From: a bacterium
GTDB taxonomy: Bacteria; Patescibacteriota; Minisyncoccia; Phycocordibacterales; UBA1550
Reading direction: 5' to 3'
Assembly (NCBI GenBank): GCA_030649835.1
Contig: JAUSES010000049.1
Coordinates: forward strand, 1 to 43,487
Length of the DNA: 43,487 bases
Shown: piece by piece, positions 7,902-16,497 of the stretch
Position numbering within the stretch: the stretch's first letter is position 1
How the letters are laid out: every line of letters begins with the position of its first letter
The notes under the pieces: generated by a model
What the model was told of the DNA's origin: nothing
Database searches by the model: none
The model's input: only the letters and a program-made list of their open reading frames with translations
Translations under genes and position numbers: made by a program

Positions 7902-9218
7902 ATGAGTAATACATTTATTATTAAGGGACTTGATGGGGAGAGAAAACTTCATGGTACGGTGAAAATCACCGGCGCGAAAAATGCTGCACTCAAGGCTATC
8001 GCTTCCACAGTGCTTTTTCGTGACACTGTCACCCTTACGAACATTCCTGAAATCAACGACACACTTCGTATGTTTGAACTTTTGAAGGACATGGGGGCCG
8101 ATGTAGTGAACGAGAAAAAGGGGACATACGCTGTTTCTATCTCAGACGGGTTTGCAACAGAGCTTAGTCCTGGCATAGCAAAACGCATGCGCGCTTCTAT
8201 TGTGCTTACTGGTCCGGTACTTGCACGTTATGGAAGAGTTTCTTTTCCTCATCCCGGGGGATGTCTCATTGGCGCACGACCACTAGATCTTTTTGTAGGT
8301 GGATTTGAGGAAATGGGCGCAAGGGTTTTGATAAAAGATGACTCGTACGTAGTAGAGGCAAAAAACGGACTCACGGGTGCCGAAATTTTTCTTAAAATGC
8401 AGAGCGTAACCGCAACGGAAACATTTATGATGGCAGGCGTACTTGCAAAGGGCACAACAACTATCAAAAATGCGGCGATGGAACCAGAGATTGCAGATCT
8501 CGCAGAATTTTTAAACAAATGTGGTGCAAAAATTTCAGGCGCGGGAACTCCAACTATCACCATTAAAGGCGGAAAACTTTTGACGGGTAAGGGGCACCCG
8601 CACAAGACTATGCCGGACCGTATTGAAGCTGGAAGCTTTCTTATTCTCGGAGCGCTTGCCGCTCGCGAACTTCATATTACAAATTGTAACCCAGCGCATC
8701 TCGAGTCCCTCATACAGACACTGGAGAGTGCAGGTGTTGGGATTGAAACTAAAAAAACAGAGATCATTGTGCGTGCGCCAGCACATCTGAAGTCAGTTGA
8801 TATTAAGACTCACGAGTATCCCGGGTTTCCAACCGACCTTCAGGCTCCAATGACGGTACTACTTACTCAAGCAGAAGGGGAGAGCACCGTCTTTGAAACA
8901 ATTTTTGAGGGTCGCCTCAACTACACGGAGAGTCTTGTTGCCATGGGAGCAAATATCACCATGATGGATCCTCACCGTGTGCTTGTCCGCGGGAAGTCGG
9001 AGCTCAAGGGTCGCAAGCTAGAGAGCCCCGACCTACGCGCTGGGCTTGCGTTTGTGATCGCTGCAGTCATTGCAAAAGGGGAGTCGGTCATACATAATGT
9101 GGACACGACTATTGACCGTGGATATGAGGATGTAGAAAGCCGTTTACGAGCAATCGGTGTAGATATTGAACGCGCACAAAAGGTAGCTGAAGTAACCCCT
9201 GCACTAACACTCGAATAA
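7902..9218 (+). CDS. murA: UDP-N-acetylglucosamine 1-carboxyvinyltransferase
   Basis: MurA adds enolpyruvate from PEP to UDP-GlcNAc, the first committed step of peptidoglycan synthesis. Seen are the N-terminal substrate loop GAKNAAL (24-30), RASIVLTGPVLARYG and the active-site loop PGGCLIGARPLDL with Cys121, the residue attacked by fosfomycin. At 438 residues the length is normal. mreB follows after 4 nt, coupling precursor synthesis with a shape-determining gene. Confidence 0.96.
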   Translation: MSNTFIIKGLDGERKLHGTVKITGAKNAALKAIASTVLFRDTVTLTNIPEINDTLRMFELLKDMGADVVNEKKGTYAVSISDGFATELSPGIAKRMRASIVLTGPVLARYGRVSFPHPGGCLIGARPLDLFVGGFEEMGARVLIKDDSYVVEAKNGLTGAEIFLKMQSVTATETFMMAGVLAKGTTTIKNAAMEPEIADLAEFLNKCGAKISGAGTPTITIKGGKLLTGKGHPHKTMPDRIEAGSFLILGALAARELHITNCNPAHLESLIQTLESAGVGIETKKTEIIVRAPAHLKSVDIKTHEYPGFPTDLQAPMTVLLTQAEGESTVFETIFEGRLNYTESLVAMGANITMMDPHRVLVRGKSELKGRKLESPDLRAGLAFVIAAVIAKGESVIHNVDTTIDRGYEDVESRLRAIGVDIERAQKVAEVTPALTLE

Positions 9219-9222
9219 TTTT

Positions 9223-10236
9223 ATGGCATTTTTTGTACGAAAAATCGGCATTGACCTTGGCACAGCAAACACGCTTGTGTTTATTCCTGGCAAGGGTGTT
9301 GTGCTCAATGAACCCTCTGTTGTTGCAGTAAACCAGCAGGACAACCGCATCATGGCAGTGGGTCTTGAGGCAAAACAAATGATCGGTCGCACGCCAGACA
9401 ACATCATTGCATATCGCCCAATGAAGGACGGCGTCATCGCAGACTATCGCGTCACCGAAGCGATGATTCGCTACTATATGGGGAAGGCGCTCGGCAAGTG
9501 GAATATTTTAAAACCAGAAGTGATGGTGTCGGTACCAGCGGGAGTGTCCTCCACGGAACGTCGTGCGGTGATCGAGGCTACTATTAAGGCGGGTGCAAAA
9601 AATGTGTATGTGGTGAAGGAGCCTATTCTTGCCGCTATTGGTGCAGGTATTCCTATTTATGAAGCGCGTGGGCACATGGTGGTAGATATTGGTGGAGGCA
9701 CTACGGATGTCGCGGTGATTTCTTTGGGCGGAATCGTTGCTTCAACCTCGGTAAAATGCGCGGGAAATAAAATAGACCATGCAATCGCTGACTATATAAA
9801 AAAAACTTTTAACCTTGCTATTGGTGACCGTACTGCCGAGGAGGTAAAGGTGCGTATTGGGTCCGCTGTCGCTATCGATGATGAGCTCGTGATTGCAATA
9901 AAGGGGCGAGACTATGTGACGGGGCTTCCACGTACCGCCCAAATCAGCACAAATGAAATCGTGAAAGCGATCGATCGCGAGCTCCGGGAGATAATACGAG
10001 CCATTAAAGATGTGTTGCAGGAAACTCCACCTGAGCTTTCCGCTGATATTATTGATCAAGGAATTATTATGACAGGAGGCTCATCACAGCTTCGCAACCT
10101 TCCTGACCTTGTAGAGAGACGTACCGGCGTGAAAGCAGTACTCGCTGAGGATGCTTTGTACTGTGTGGTTAAGGGGACGGGTATCGCGCTTGAGCATTTG
10201 GATACGTATAAGAAAAGTATACTCGCGAAAAAATAA
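9223..10236 (+). CDS. mreB: MreB-type actin homologue, paralogue 1
   Basis: The 337-residue protein has the actin-fold signatures of MreB: KIGIDLGTANTLVFIPGKG at the N terminus (phosphate 1), VVDIGGGTTDVAVISLGG (phosphate 2) and IIMTGGSSQLRNLPDL (adenosine motif). MreB filaments guide wall elongation under the membrane. It lies 4 nt behind murA. A second mreB with mreC/mreD is at 18490; this copy has no mreC partner. Confidence 0.93.
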   Translation: MAFFVRKIGIDLGTANTLVFIPGKGVVLNEPSVVAVNQQDNRIMAVGLEAKQMIGRTPDNIIAYRPMKDGVIADYRVTEAMIRYYMGKALGKWNILKPEVMVSVPAGVSSTERRAVIEATIKAGAKNVYVVKEPILAAIGAGIPIYEARGHMVVDIGGGTTDVAVISLGGIVASTSVKCAGNKIDHAIADYIKKTFNLAIGDRTAEEVKVRIGSAVAIDDELVIAIKGRDYVTGLPRTAQISTNEIVKAIDRELREIIRAIKDVLQETPPELSADIIDQGIIMTGGSSQLRNLPDLVERRTGVKAVLAEDALYCVVKGTGIALEHLDTYKKSILAKK

Positions 10237-10270
10237 ATAAGATAACGAGCGTAGCGACATTAGATTATTT

Positions 10271-10315
10271 ATCCAGCACTTATTTTTTAGGGATGCTAAA
10301 AAATAAGTGCTGGAT
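10271..10315. terminator. Perfect 20-bp hairpin after mreB
   Basis: Bases 10271-10290 pair perfectly with 10296-10315 around the 5-nt loop GGATG. Runs of six A/T within the stem allow it to act in either direction. There is no classical T tail, so it may instead be a small palindromic element between mreB and holB. Confidence 0.55.
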
Positions 10316-10359
10316 GGCGATTTTCTAAATCTCGCAGTAGCTCGATAAGAAAATCAGCC

Positions 10360-11094
10360 ATGGACCACATTTTCCAACACTACAAAAAAACAGGATACCT
10401 CCACCATGCGCATGTGATAGAGGGTGCCCACGATACACTCTTGCCCCTGCTCGTTTCTGCCCTTGAGAAAAATTTAGGTATTGAATCAAAAGGCAATCCC
10501 GACTTTGCTGTGAAGTTTTTTGAGTCACTTGGTGTTGACGAGGCCCGCGAGCTCAAGGTTTCGCAGACGCGCGCAAGTTTCGCAGACGCGCGCAAAATCT
10601 TCATTATCGGAGCAAACTCCTTTACCCACGAGGCCCAAAATGCCTTACTAAAAACTTTTGAGGAGCCAACAGAAGGTACACATTTTTTTATCATTCTTCC
10701 TCGTGCGGAAATGCTTTTGCCTACACTGCGCTCGCGCGTGCTCGTTGTCTCTGGAGCTATTGAAAGCACAGATGACACAAAAGCCCTCGCTCTCCAAGAT
10801 TTTTCGGAGAAAAACCTAGGCGGGCAAGCAGAGAAATTTCTTAATGCATCTCTTGAAGATCGCTTTGCCATCGCTAAAAAGCTCGCTGAGAAAAAAGTAG
10901 GGGAGACCATAGACAGAGAAGTTTTTAGAAGCTTACTAGATAACATTGAGCGTATTCTCTACTCACGCACAGTAGGTATGAGAGATGATGCCACAGCCAA
11001 TATTTTTCGAGAGGTTTTCCAAGCAAAAACCTACCTCGCTGATCGTGGCTCCTCCCCCAAAATGCTTTTAGAACATTTGGCGATGATCCTCTAA
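10360..11094 (+). CDS. holB: DNA polymerase III delta-prime-like clamp-loader subunit
   Basis: The segment HEAQNALLKTFEEP followed by FIILPRAEMLLPTLRSRV is the hallmark of DnaX/HolB clamp-loader proteins. No Walker A is present (the N terminus reads HVIEGAHDTLLPLLV), as expected for delta prime rather than gamma/tau. At 244 residues it is shorter than the usual ~330, lacking much of the C-terminal collar. A 19-bp direct repeat lies at 10558-10595 within the gene. Confidence 0.85.
   Translation: MDHIFQHYKKTGYLHHAHVIEGAHDTLLPLLVSALEKNLGIESKGNPDFAVKFFESLGVDEARELKVSQTRASFADARKIFIIGANSFTHEAQNALLKTFEEPTEGTHFFIILPRAEMLLPTLRSRVLVVSGAIESTDDTKALALQDFSEKNLGGQAEKFLNASLEDRFAIAKKLAEKKVGETIDREVFRSLLDNIERILYSRTVGMRDDATANIFREVFQAKTYLADRGSSPKMLLEHLAMIL
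10558..10595 (+). repeat. 19-bp exact tandem duplication in holB
   Basis: The unit GTTTCGCAGACGCGCGCAA occurs twice head to tail (10558-10576, 10577-10595). Since 19 is not a multiple of 3, the copies are read in two frames and give different peptides (VSQTRAS and FADARK). Confidence 0.8.
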
Positions 11095-11098
11095 CTAA

Positions 11099-11137
11099 TT
11101 GCAAAAAAAAACGTTATTATGGTAGCATGATAACGTT
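11099..11137 (+). promoter_or_regulatory. Promoter with overlapping inverted repeat before the M23 gene
   Basis: TTGCAA (11099-11104), 18-nt spacer, TAGCAT (11123-11128). AACGTTAT (11110-11117) and ATAACGTT (11130-11137) bracket the -10 box and form an operator-like inverted repeat. No regulator gene is adjacent. Confidence 0.5.
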
Positions 11138-11191
11138 GGTTGATTTGCAACCGACTTTGTTCTTTCTCAAAACTCAAATAAGGAGCTTCAA

Positions 11192-12432
11192 ATGAAAAAG
11201 ATACTCTCAGTATTTCTGCTTTGCTTTGTATTTGTATCATCGGCCAGTGCAGTAACAGCATGGTACCAACCAAAACACCCCTCTCTCTAAATATTCCGGA
11301 ATCCGCGAATCACATTCGCGATGGATGGGTTAATAATTATTTCCCATCAATTAAAACGTTCCAGAACAATTCACAACTCACTATTGGTGGTTGGGGCGAT
11401 ACGTACCTTTCTTTATTGAAGTTTGATGTGGAGGGCCTTCCAACGCAGGTTGATAACGCGTATTTGTATCTTTATAGTCTGCCACGTGGAGGAACAACTC
11501 AACCATCTCAAGTCGCGCTTTTTCCTGCAACATCACCCTGGAGTACTACTGTACAGTGGGGAGATACAAACAAGTCGGGAGTTTTTGAACCGTATTCATC
11601 AGTATTCCCATCAACACTTCCTACTCTAGGAAGTGGCTATTCATACTCACCTTCACCGGGGGTTAATACTTGGTATATCATGTGGATTACCCCGTTTTAC
11701 AATGGCTGGAAAAATGATGCGACTATAAATCACGGTCTCGTTGTCTATCCCATAGATGGAACCAATAATCAGTTCGATTACTTTGTTTCGTCGGATAGTA
11801 CTGATGACGGAAAGCGCCCAATCTTGCGTCTTGATTTCACACCGACGCTAGAGCTAAAGATGCCGTTTAATGGATTAAGATGGGCAGTTACGACTGAAAT
11901 TGGAGGGGTTGGATGTAGTTATGTTCACACAGGGCATCAGGGTAATGGGTACTTTTCTATTGATTTCTCTTGGAAAGCAAGAGATGCAAACGGTAACCTG
12001 GTATACAGCTCAAGTACCGCTAATATTCCTATTCTTGCGGCTACTGGAGGGACAGTTGTATCAGGAGCCCCTACAGGAGGAGGTGATCAAATACAATCCA
12101 CGTCTGCTGGTTATTTTGTTCGTATTCAACATCAGAATACAGGTATCACAACCGGCTACCTTCACTTAAAAGCATCGCCCCTTGTACGTGTTGGGGATAC
12201 GGTCGCGCAAGGAAAACTTCTGGGATATATGGGGAACACACCTACAAATCTTGGAATGGGTGTTCATCTCGACTTTAACGTCCAGTACAATGGAAGCGGT
12301 ACTAGTGACAAAGCCCAACTCGCCAAAGTCATTATGGATAACTGGATTCTCAAAAGCTTTCAGGTTGACGGATGTACGACAAGTGGTGAATCAATTCGCT
12401 ACTACCCATCGTCAAATGTGATGGTCCCGTAG
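11192..12432 (+). CDS. Secreted DNRLRE + M23 metallopeptidase, signal peptide out of frame
   Basis: ATG 11192, 6 nt after AAGGAG, opens a textbook signal peptide (MKKILSVFLLCFVFVSSASA) but that frame stops at 11288. The mature protein is in another frame, open from 11221 to 12432; its first ATG is 11260. One inserted base between about 11258 and 11287 would join them, so this is a one-base deletion or a sequencing error. The mature part has a DNRLRE-like beta domain (about the first 190 residues) and a LytM/M23 domain: GYLHL, VRVGDTVAQGKLLGYMGNT and VHLDF, though the first metal site (GHQGNGYFSIDF) is atypical. It would cut peptidoglycan cross-links of itself or a host. Confidence 0.75.
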
Positions 12433-12472
12433 ATCGCCTAAGTTCTTTAGTTTGTTGTTTTGTAAATCTTTA

Positions 12473-12497
12473 AGAGGGCATTCGTGCCCTCTTTTTT
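12473..12497 (+). terminator. Terminator of the M23 gene
   Basis: AGAGGGCA (12473-12480), TTCG tetraloop, TGCCCTCT, then a T run. A related copy is at 13338-13365. Confidence 0.9.
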
Positions 12498-12523
12498 GTT
12501 TGAAACTACGGTCGAGAAATGTT

Positions 12524-13258
12524 ATGTTGCATATCATGTTGCGAAATAAAAAAACCATCATTTCTATTTTAATTATAGTATCCATCGTTACTCTTATTTT
12601 TTGGCTGTATTCTCTTCGTGGCATTTCTAAAGGCGATACAGGAAAAAATATTTTCGGGGAACAAATATTACCTCCGGGAACCCCTGCGGATATCGCAACA
12701 TACAGAGGGGTCATCACCGAGGGTTCAAAAGGTTACAATACCTATACGAGTAAAAAGTATGGCATCCAGTTTTCGTATCCGGAAAAGTGGCGTGTGGGAG
12801 ATAATCACCTTGGGTATGGCACATTTCAACTTTTTAATTTTTTCAACCAGGAAGAGGGAGCGATGCGAGCAGGTAAGAATAAAATTGAAATTTATCTTAA
12901 TCCTATTTACGCTTACAACAAACCAGACACAGCTGATATTGATACAAAAATATTAACAAAAAAAATTATTATCTCAGGACAATTGGCCCTCAGGTCTGAG
13001 ATTGAGTTTTCTTATGGAGATGGGACATCCATGATTTCTTATGAAATTTTGATCCCGACCATCCCCGATAAATATTTAGGCATGAGCATGTACGGCGACC
13101 CGGCAAACTTTCACATCCTTGACGAAATGGTGAAAACGATCAAGTGGTTGCCGACGGAGAAGGACTGCAAGTCGTTCATTGTCAAAAAAATTATGGAGGG
13201 GGGCTTCCCCGGAAGGTACCAATTAGATGATAATTGCTCTGACCCCGAGACAAAGTAG
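12524..13258 (+). CDS. Membrane-anchored protein with PsbP/DcrB-like domain, unknown function
   Basis: The product starts at ATG 12524 or 12536; earlier in-frame codons run through the previous terminator and are excluded. One transmembrane helix (KKTIISILIIVSIVTLIFWLY) is followed by an outside domain. The segment YTSKKYGIQFSYPEKWRVG resembles the first strands of PsbP-like proteins often seen in Parcubacteria. About 244 residues. The gene ends 3 nt before a decayed copy of the M23 gene tail (13262-13365), so it seems to sit within a duplicated region. Confidence 0.7.
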   Translation: MLHIMLRNKKTIISILIIVSIVTLIFWLYSLRGISKGDTGKNIFGEQILPPGTPADIATYRGVITEGSKGYNTYTSKKYGIQFSYPEKWRVGDNHLGYGTFQLFNFFNQEEGAMRAGKNKIEIYLNPIYAYNKPDTADIDTKILTKKIIISGQLALRSEIEFSYGDGTSMISYEILIPTIPDKYLGMSMYGDPANFHILDEMVKTIKWLPTEKDCKSFIVKKIMEGGFPGRYQLDDNCSDPETK

Positions 13259-13261
13259 CGC

Positions 13262-13365
13262 CGCTACCATTCATCAAATGTGATGGCCCCGTAGCTCATA
13301 CAAGTTCTTTTGTTTGTTATTTTTGCAGTTTTTCCATAGAGGGCATTTCGGTGTCCTCTATTTTT
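13262..13365 (+). pseudogene. 3' remnant of a second M23 gene plus its terminator
   Basis: This stretch matches 12405-12497 with scattered changes: the last codons still read RYHSSNVMAP-stop against RYYPSSNVMVP-stop in the intact gene, followed by the same spacer and a related terminator (AGAGGGCA/TGTCCTCT, 13338-13359, then ATTTTT). The rest of the second copy is missing, replaced by the membrane protein gene. Confidence 0.75.
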
Positions 13366-13380
13366 ATTACTCACTCATGG

Positions 13381-14343
13381 CTACCTCGTAAGCTTGATAG
13401 ACTTAACCATATTTTCTGTGTCGGTATTCATTGTGTAATAGATAATCATTTTTTGGCCACGGAGATTTTCTAAAATAATATATTTCTGAGGAAGATCTGG
13501 ACTCAAAACATAACCTCCGTGCCCATCGGGTGGCCCAAGAAAAAGACCCCTCATTCCCTCGACAATGAACTCGTAAGCATTTGCACCGGCAAATTTTATT
13601 TCTTTTAATTCTTGTACTTTTTTATTAGGGAAACTTGGGAAATTTACCATACTTAGATCCTTTTGGCTGATTTGCTCCGTAACTCCAAATTCAAGATACG
13701 GAATATTATTTAGTTGAAAATTTCTAACAGCTTCAGCGTAGGATTTTAAGTCGAGTGCAAAAAGTTTTTTTTGTTGCTCAGCCATTTCTTTTTCTGTTTG
13801 TTGAGAAATTACTTCCGCCCTAATTGCTATGTGACCTATCCCCCCTGCTTTAATTAAATATACAATTGGTTTTTTAGACATATCTTCTGACGAATAGCCA
13901 CCAAAACTTCCAAAGGAATCTTTTTGGCTCATCAATATTGAATATCCATACTCCGTATTCACAAAAGCCTTCCATTCACTCATTGGTGTACTGGAGGCAG
14001 CTGCTTGCGTTTGCGGAAGACTTATTTTGTTGCAATCTGTTGCTGTTGCAGATTGATTGCATATCGGTAACATTAGGGGAAGTTTGGTTCCGCATTTAAA
14101 CTTGCCTGTTTCGAGTTCTATCATGCAACTGTCGTTCGGATAAAAATACATGTGCGTCTTGAGAAGTATTTTTTGATAAGGCGACTGTCTTCCTCCGAGA
14201 TCGCATACTTTGCTAAGGATGCCTGATGGGTCAGGAATAATAGTGCACGATGGTTTAGGAACATAAAAAAAATAGAAAATACTTGTAGTAAGAATTATGA
14301 TTAAGATTGTTATAGCAAGAAAGTTTCCTTTTATTTTATTCAT
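13381..14343 (-). CDS. Membrane-anchored protein, unknown function
   Basis: The 320-residue product has one N-terminal transmembrane segment (about residues 8-27) and an extracytoplasmic region with several cysteines (Cys33, 47 and others near DSCMIEL, KFKCGTKL, PICNQS, TDCNK) that could form disulfides. WKAFVNTEYGYSILMSQKDSF resembles the start of the PsbP-like domain in the neighbour at 12524. It is convergent with that gene. The start has no strong ribosome binding site. Confidence 0.7.
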   Translation of the reverse strand: MNKIKGNFLAITILIIILTTSIFYFFYVPKPSCTIIPDPSGILSKVCDLGGRQSPYQKILLKTHMYFYPNDSCMIELETGKFKCGTKLPLMLPICNQSATATDCNKISLPQTQAAASSTPMSEWKAFVNTEYGYSILMSQKDSFGSFGGYSSEDMSKKPIVYLIKAGGIGHIAIRAEVISQQTEKEMAEQQKKLFALDLKSYAEAVRNFQLNNIPYLEFGVTEQISQKDLSMVNFPSFPNKKVQELKEIKFAGANAYEFIVEGMRGLFLGPPDGHGGYVLSPDLPQKYIILENLRGQKMIIYYTMNTDTENMVKSIKLTR

Positions 14344-14442
14344 TTTATCATTCTATCGTAAAAAATATTCAGAAACAAGTTTTTATAAGGTAATTGATTG
14401 TATTTTATCCGAGCAAAGTTCGGACGACATCCCAATCTATAG

Positions 14443-14471
14443 TTGATATCATTGAGTTTCTTTGTTAGACT
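14443..14471 (+). promoter_or_regulatory. frr promoter, leaderless arrangement
   Basis: TTGATA (14443-14448), 17-nt spacer, TAGACT (14466-14471); the start codon follows after only 9 nt, so transcription would begin at or next to the ATG. Confidence 0.65.
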
Positions 14472-14480
14472 ATCGTACAT

Positions 14481-15032
14481 ATGACTTACAATTTCAATGA
14501 TTTTAAAAAGAAAGTATCTGAGGGTGTGGAGCATTTGAGTAAGGAGCTTTCTGCTATTCATACAGGGCGTGCATCAAGTGCAATTTTAGATGGTATTTTT
14601 ATAGAGTCCTATGGGGCAATGCTTTCGGTACAACACGTTGCAACTATTGCAAACGAGGACGCACGCACGCTTCGTATTGTGCCTTGGGAGAAAGCAAATG
14701 GTAAAGAAATAGAAAAAGCAATTAACAATGCAAACCTCGGTATTTCTGTTTCTACAGACGACGCAGGGCTTCGCATCTTTTTTCCACCGCTCACTACCGA
14801 GAGACGCATATCTTTTACAAAACTTGTGCGAGACAAGGTAGAGTCCGCACGAGTGACACTAAAGGGAGTTCGTGAGCAGACAAAAAATGACATCATTTCT
14901 GCGGAAAAAGATGGCGATATGAGCGAGGACGAAAAAACTCGTTCGCTTGAAGACCTTCAAAAGTTTGTTGATGAGGCAAACAACAACCTTGATGCGATTG
15001 GAGCAAAGAAAGAAAAGGAGATCATGAGCTAA
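14481..15032 (+). CDS. frr: Ribosome recycling factor
   Basis: RRF splits post-termination ribosomes together with EF-G. The 183-residue length and segments LSAIHTGRASSAILDGI, PWEKANGKEIEKAI, FPPLTTERRISFTKLV and VRDKVESARVTLKGVR match the family. The start is ATG 14481, predicted leaderless. Three hairpins and rseP follow, as commonly seen in bacteria where frr lies near rseP and proS. Confidence 0.95.
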   Translation: MTYNFNDFKKKVSEGVEHLSKELSAIHTGRASSAILDGIFIESYGAMLSVQHVATIANEDARTLRIVPWEKANGKEIEKAINNANLGISVSTDDAGLRIFFPPLTTERRISFTKLVRDKVESARVTLKGVREQTKNDIISAEKDGDMSEDEKTRSLEDLQKFVDEANNNLDAIGAKKEKEIMS

Positions 15033-15121
15033 AACATTCTGTGGGGCTCCACAGAATGTTCGCCCGAACATTTGTACTCAAATGTTTTAGGGAGAGTAAT
15101 ATTTTGTTTTGCAAAATATTA
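15033..15121 (+). other. Three consecutive perfect hairpins after frr
   Basis: Hairpin 1: AACATTCTGTGG/CCACAGAATGTT (15033-15060, 12 bp). Hairpin 2: AACATTTG/CAAATGTT (15067-15086). Hairpin 3: TAATATTTTG/CAAAATATTA (15097-15121). Hairpins 1 and 2 share the ACATT motif. None has a clean T tail, so they may protect mRNA ends or attenuate transcription into rseP. Confidence 0.7.
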
Positions 15122-15192
15122 GTGTCGAATAATAAATTTTTAATTTTTAAACAATTTCATAATTTTGAAATTAGAGAATTAATACATTATTT

Positions 15193-15220
15193 TAAAATTT
15201 GAAATTTAACATTTAAAATT
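15193..15220 (+). repeat. Period-7 AT-rich array abutting the rseP start codon
   Basis: Heptamers TAAAATT, TGAAATT, TAACATT, TAAAATT end exactly at the base before ATG 15221. A less regular AT-rich continuation goes back to about 15128. There is no Shine-Dalgarno sequence. Confidence 0.6.
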
Positions 15221-16315
15221 ATGAGCATCATCCTATTCATCATCATTCTCGCAGCGCTCATTCTTGTTCACGAGTTTGGGCATTTTATCGCGGCAAAGCG
15301 CGCGGGAGTGCGTGTGGATGAGTTTGGACTCGGCTTTCCACCACGACTCTGGACAAAAAAAGTGGGGGAGACGCTTTACTCTGTAAACGCATTCCCCGTG
15401 GGAGGTTTTGTGAAAATTTTTGGTGAGGACCCCAATGATGAGTCGTTAAAGGGAAGTGACTCAGCGCGGAGCCTTACCCACAAGTCGAAGCTCGTGCAGG
15501 CATGGATCATCAGTGCGGGAGTTATTTTTAATCTTATTTTTGCGTGGCTTCTCATCAGTGTCGGTTTTATGGTGGGTCTTCCGTACTCGGTGGATGATTC
15601 CTCATATGGCGCACGTGTGCAGAACCCCGCGCTTACCATCACTCAAGTGATACCGAAAGCTCCCGCAGAAATAGCTGGGCTTAAGGGAGGCGATGTTATT
15701 GTGAGCCTCGCTTCTGGACAGGACAATCTGAATAGTCCAAAAGTAGAAGAGGCGCAGAAATTTATCGCAACGCATAATGAAATCAGCCTCACCTATTTAC
15801 GTGGCAAAGAATCGAAAATTGCGAAACTAGAGAGCAAGGATGGGCTTATAGACGGACGGCGCGCGATAGGTATTTCCATGGACAGCGTGGGACAGCTTTC
15901 ACTACCTATTCACGAAGCACTGTATATGGGGCTAAAAACTACCGCTTCATTAACCATTGCGATGGCAGTAGGGTTGTTTGATTTTTTCAAAAATCTGTTT
16001 ATCGGGCAAGCAGACTTTCAAGATATTTCAGGACCGGTGGGTATTGTTGGTATTGTGAGTGACGCGGGAGCTCTTGGCTTTATGCACCTTGTAACCCTCA
16101 CCGCAATTATTTCTATCAATCTCGCTATCATCAACCTCCTTCCATTTCCGGCACTCGATGGAGGACGATTATTCTTTCTCATTATTGAAACTATTAAACG
16201 CTCGCCGATAAAACCCATAGTTGCAAACACAGCAAACGGTATTGGGTTTATTATCCTCATCGCATTCATGGTGTTCATCACATTCCACGATGTCGCGAAG
16301 ATTGTGCAGGGGTAA
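15221..16315 (+). CDS. rseP: Site-2 intramembrane zinc protease, RseP type
   Basis: The HEFGH motif at residues 14-18 (LVHEFGHFIAAKRAG) and the distal LLPFPALDGGRL motif provide the zinc ligands of S2P proteases. A PDZ-like domain lies between (ALTITQVIPKAPAEIAGLKGGDVIVSL, split by me only for naming). At 364 residues with about four membrane helices it is close to the usual length. RseP enzymes cleave anti-sigma factors or leftover signal peptides inside the membrane; the target here is unknown. A family 2 palindromic element begins 2 nt after its stop codon. Confidence 0.92.
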   Translation: MSIILFIIILAALILVHEFGHFIAAKRAGVRVDEFGLGFPPRLWTKKVGETLYSVNAFPVGGFVKIFGEDPNDESLKGSDSARSLTHKSKLVQAWIISAGVIFNLIFAWLLISVGFMVGLPYSVDDSSYGARVQNPALTITQVIPKAPAEIAGLKGGDVIVSLASGQDNLNSPKVEEAQKFIATHNEISLTYLRGKESKIAKLESKDGLIDGRRAIGISMDSVGQLSLPIHEALYMGLKTTASLTIAMAVGLFDFFKNLFIGQADFQDISGPVGIVGIVSDAGALGFMHLVTLTAIISINLAIINLLPFPALDGGRLFFLIIETIKRSPIKPIVANTANGIGFIILIAFMVFITFHDVAKIVQG

Positions 16316-16316
16316 A

Positions 16317-16449
16317 CCCCCACACTTATTCTCGCATCGCTTTTGTTCTGCACCAAAAATAATAAAGGTGATTAAAGAGCAATTTGTATGTCTTAAATAT
16401 ATATTATAAATATTCCAAAAGCAGGACAATGCGAGGATAGGTGTAGGGG
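16317..16449. repeat. Palindromic repeat family 2, copy 1
   Basis: The 133-bp unit has inverted ends of about 35 nt (CCCCCACACTTATTC ... TTTTGTTCTGC on the left; GCAGGACAAT ... GATAGGTGTAGGGG on the right). A second copy with the same termini but a different middle lies at 25513-25643. There is no reading frame. It starts directly after the rseP stop codon. Confidence 0.8.
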
Positions 16450-16457
16450 TAAATAAA

Positions 16458-16479
16458 AACAGGAACTGAAGTTCCCGTT
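16458..16479 (-). terminator. Terminator of the minus-strand gene at 16498
   Basis: On the minus strand AACGGGAAC / GTTCCTGTT form a stem with loop TTCA and one mismatch, followed by TTTATTT. Confidence 0.7.
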
Positions 16480-16497
16480 TTGAAGGTGCGTACCGAA

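Noticed and set aside
11250-11291. Programmed -1 ribosomal frameshift in the M23 gene
   Set aside because: No heptamer of the X XXY YYZ type fits the zero frame in the overlap and no clear downstream stimulator is seen; a one-base deletion is simpler.
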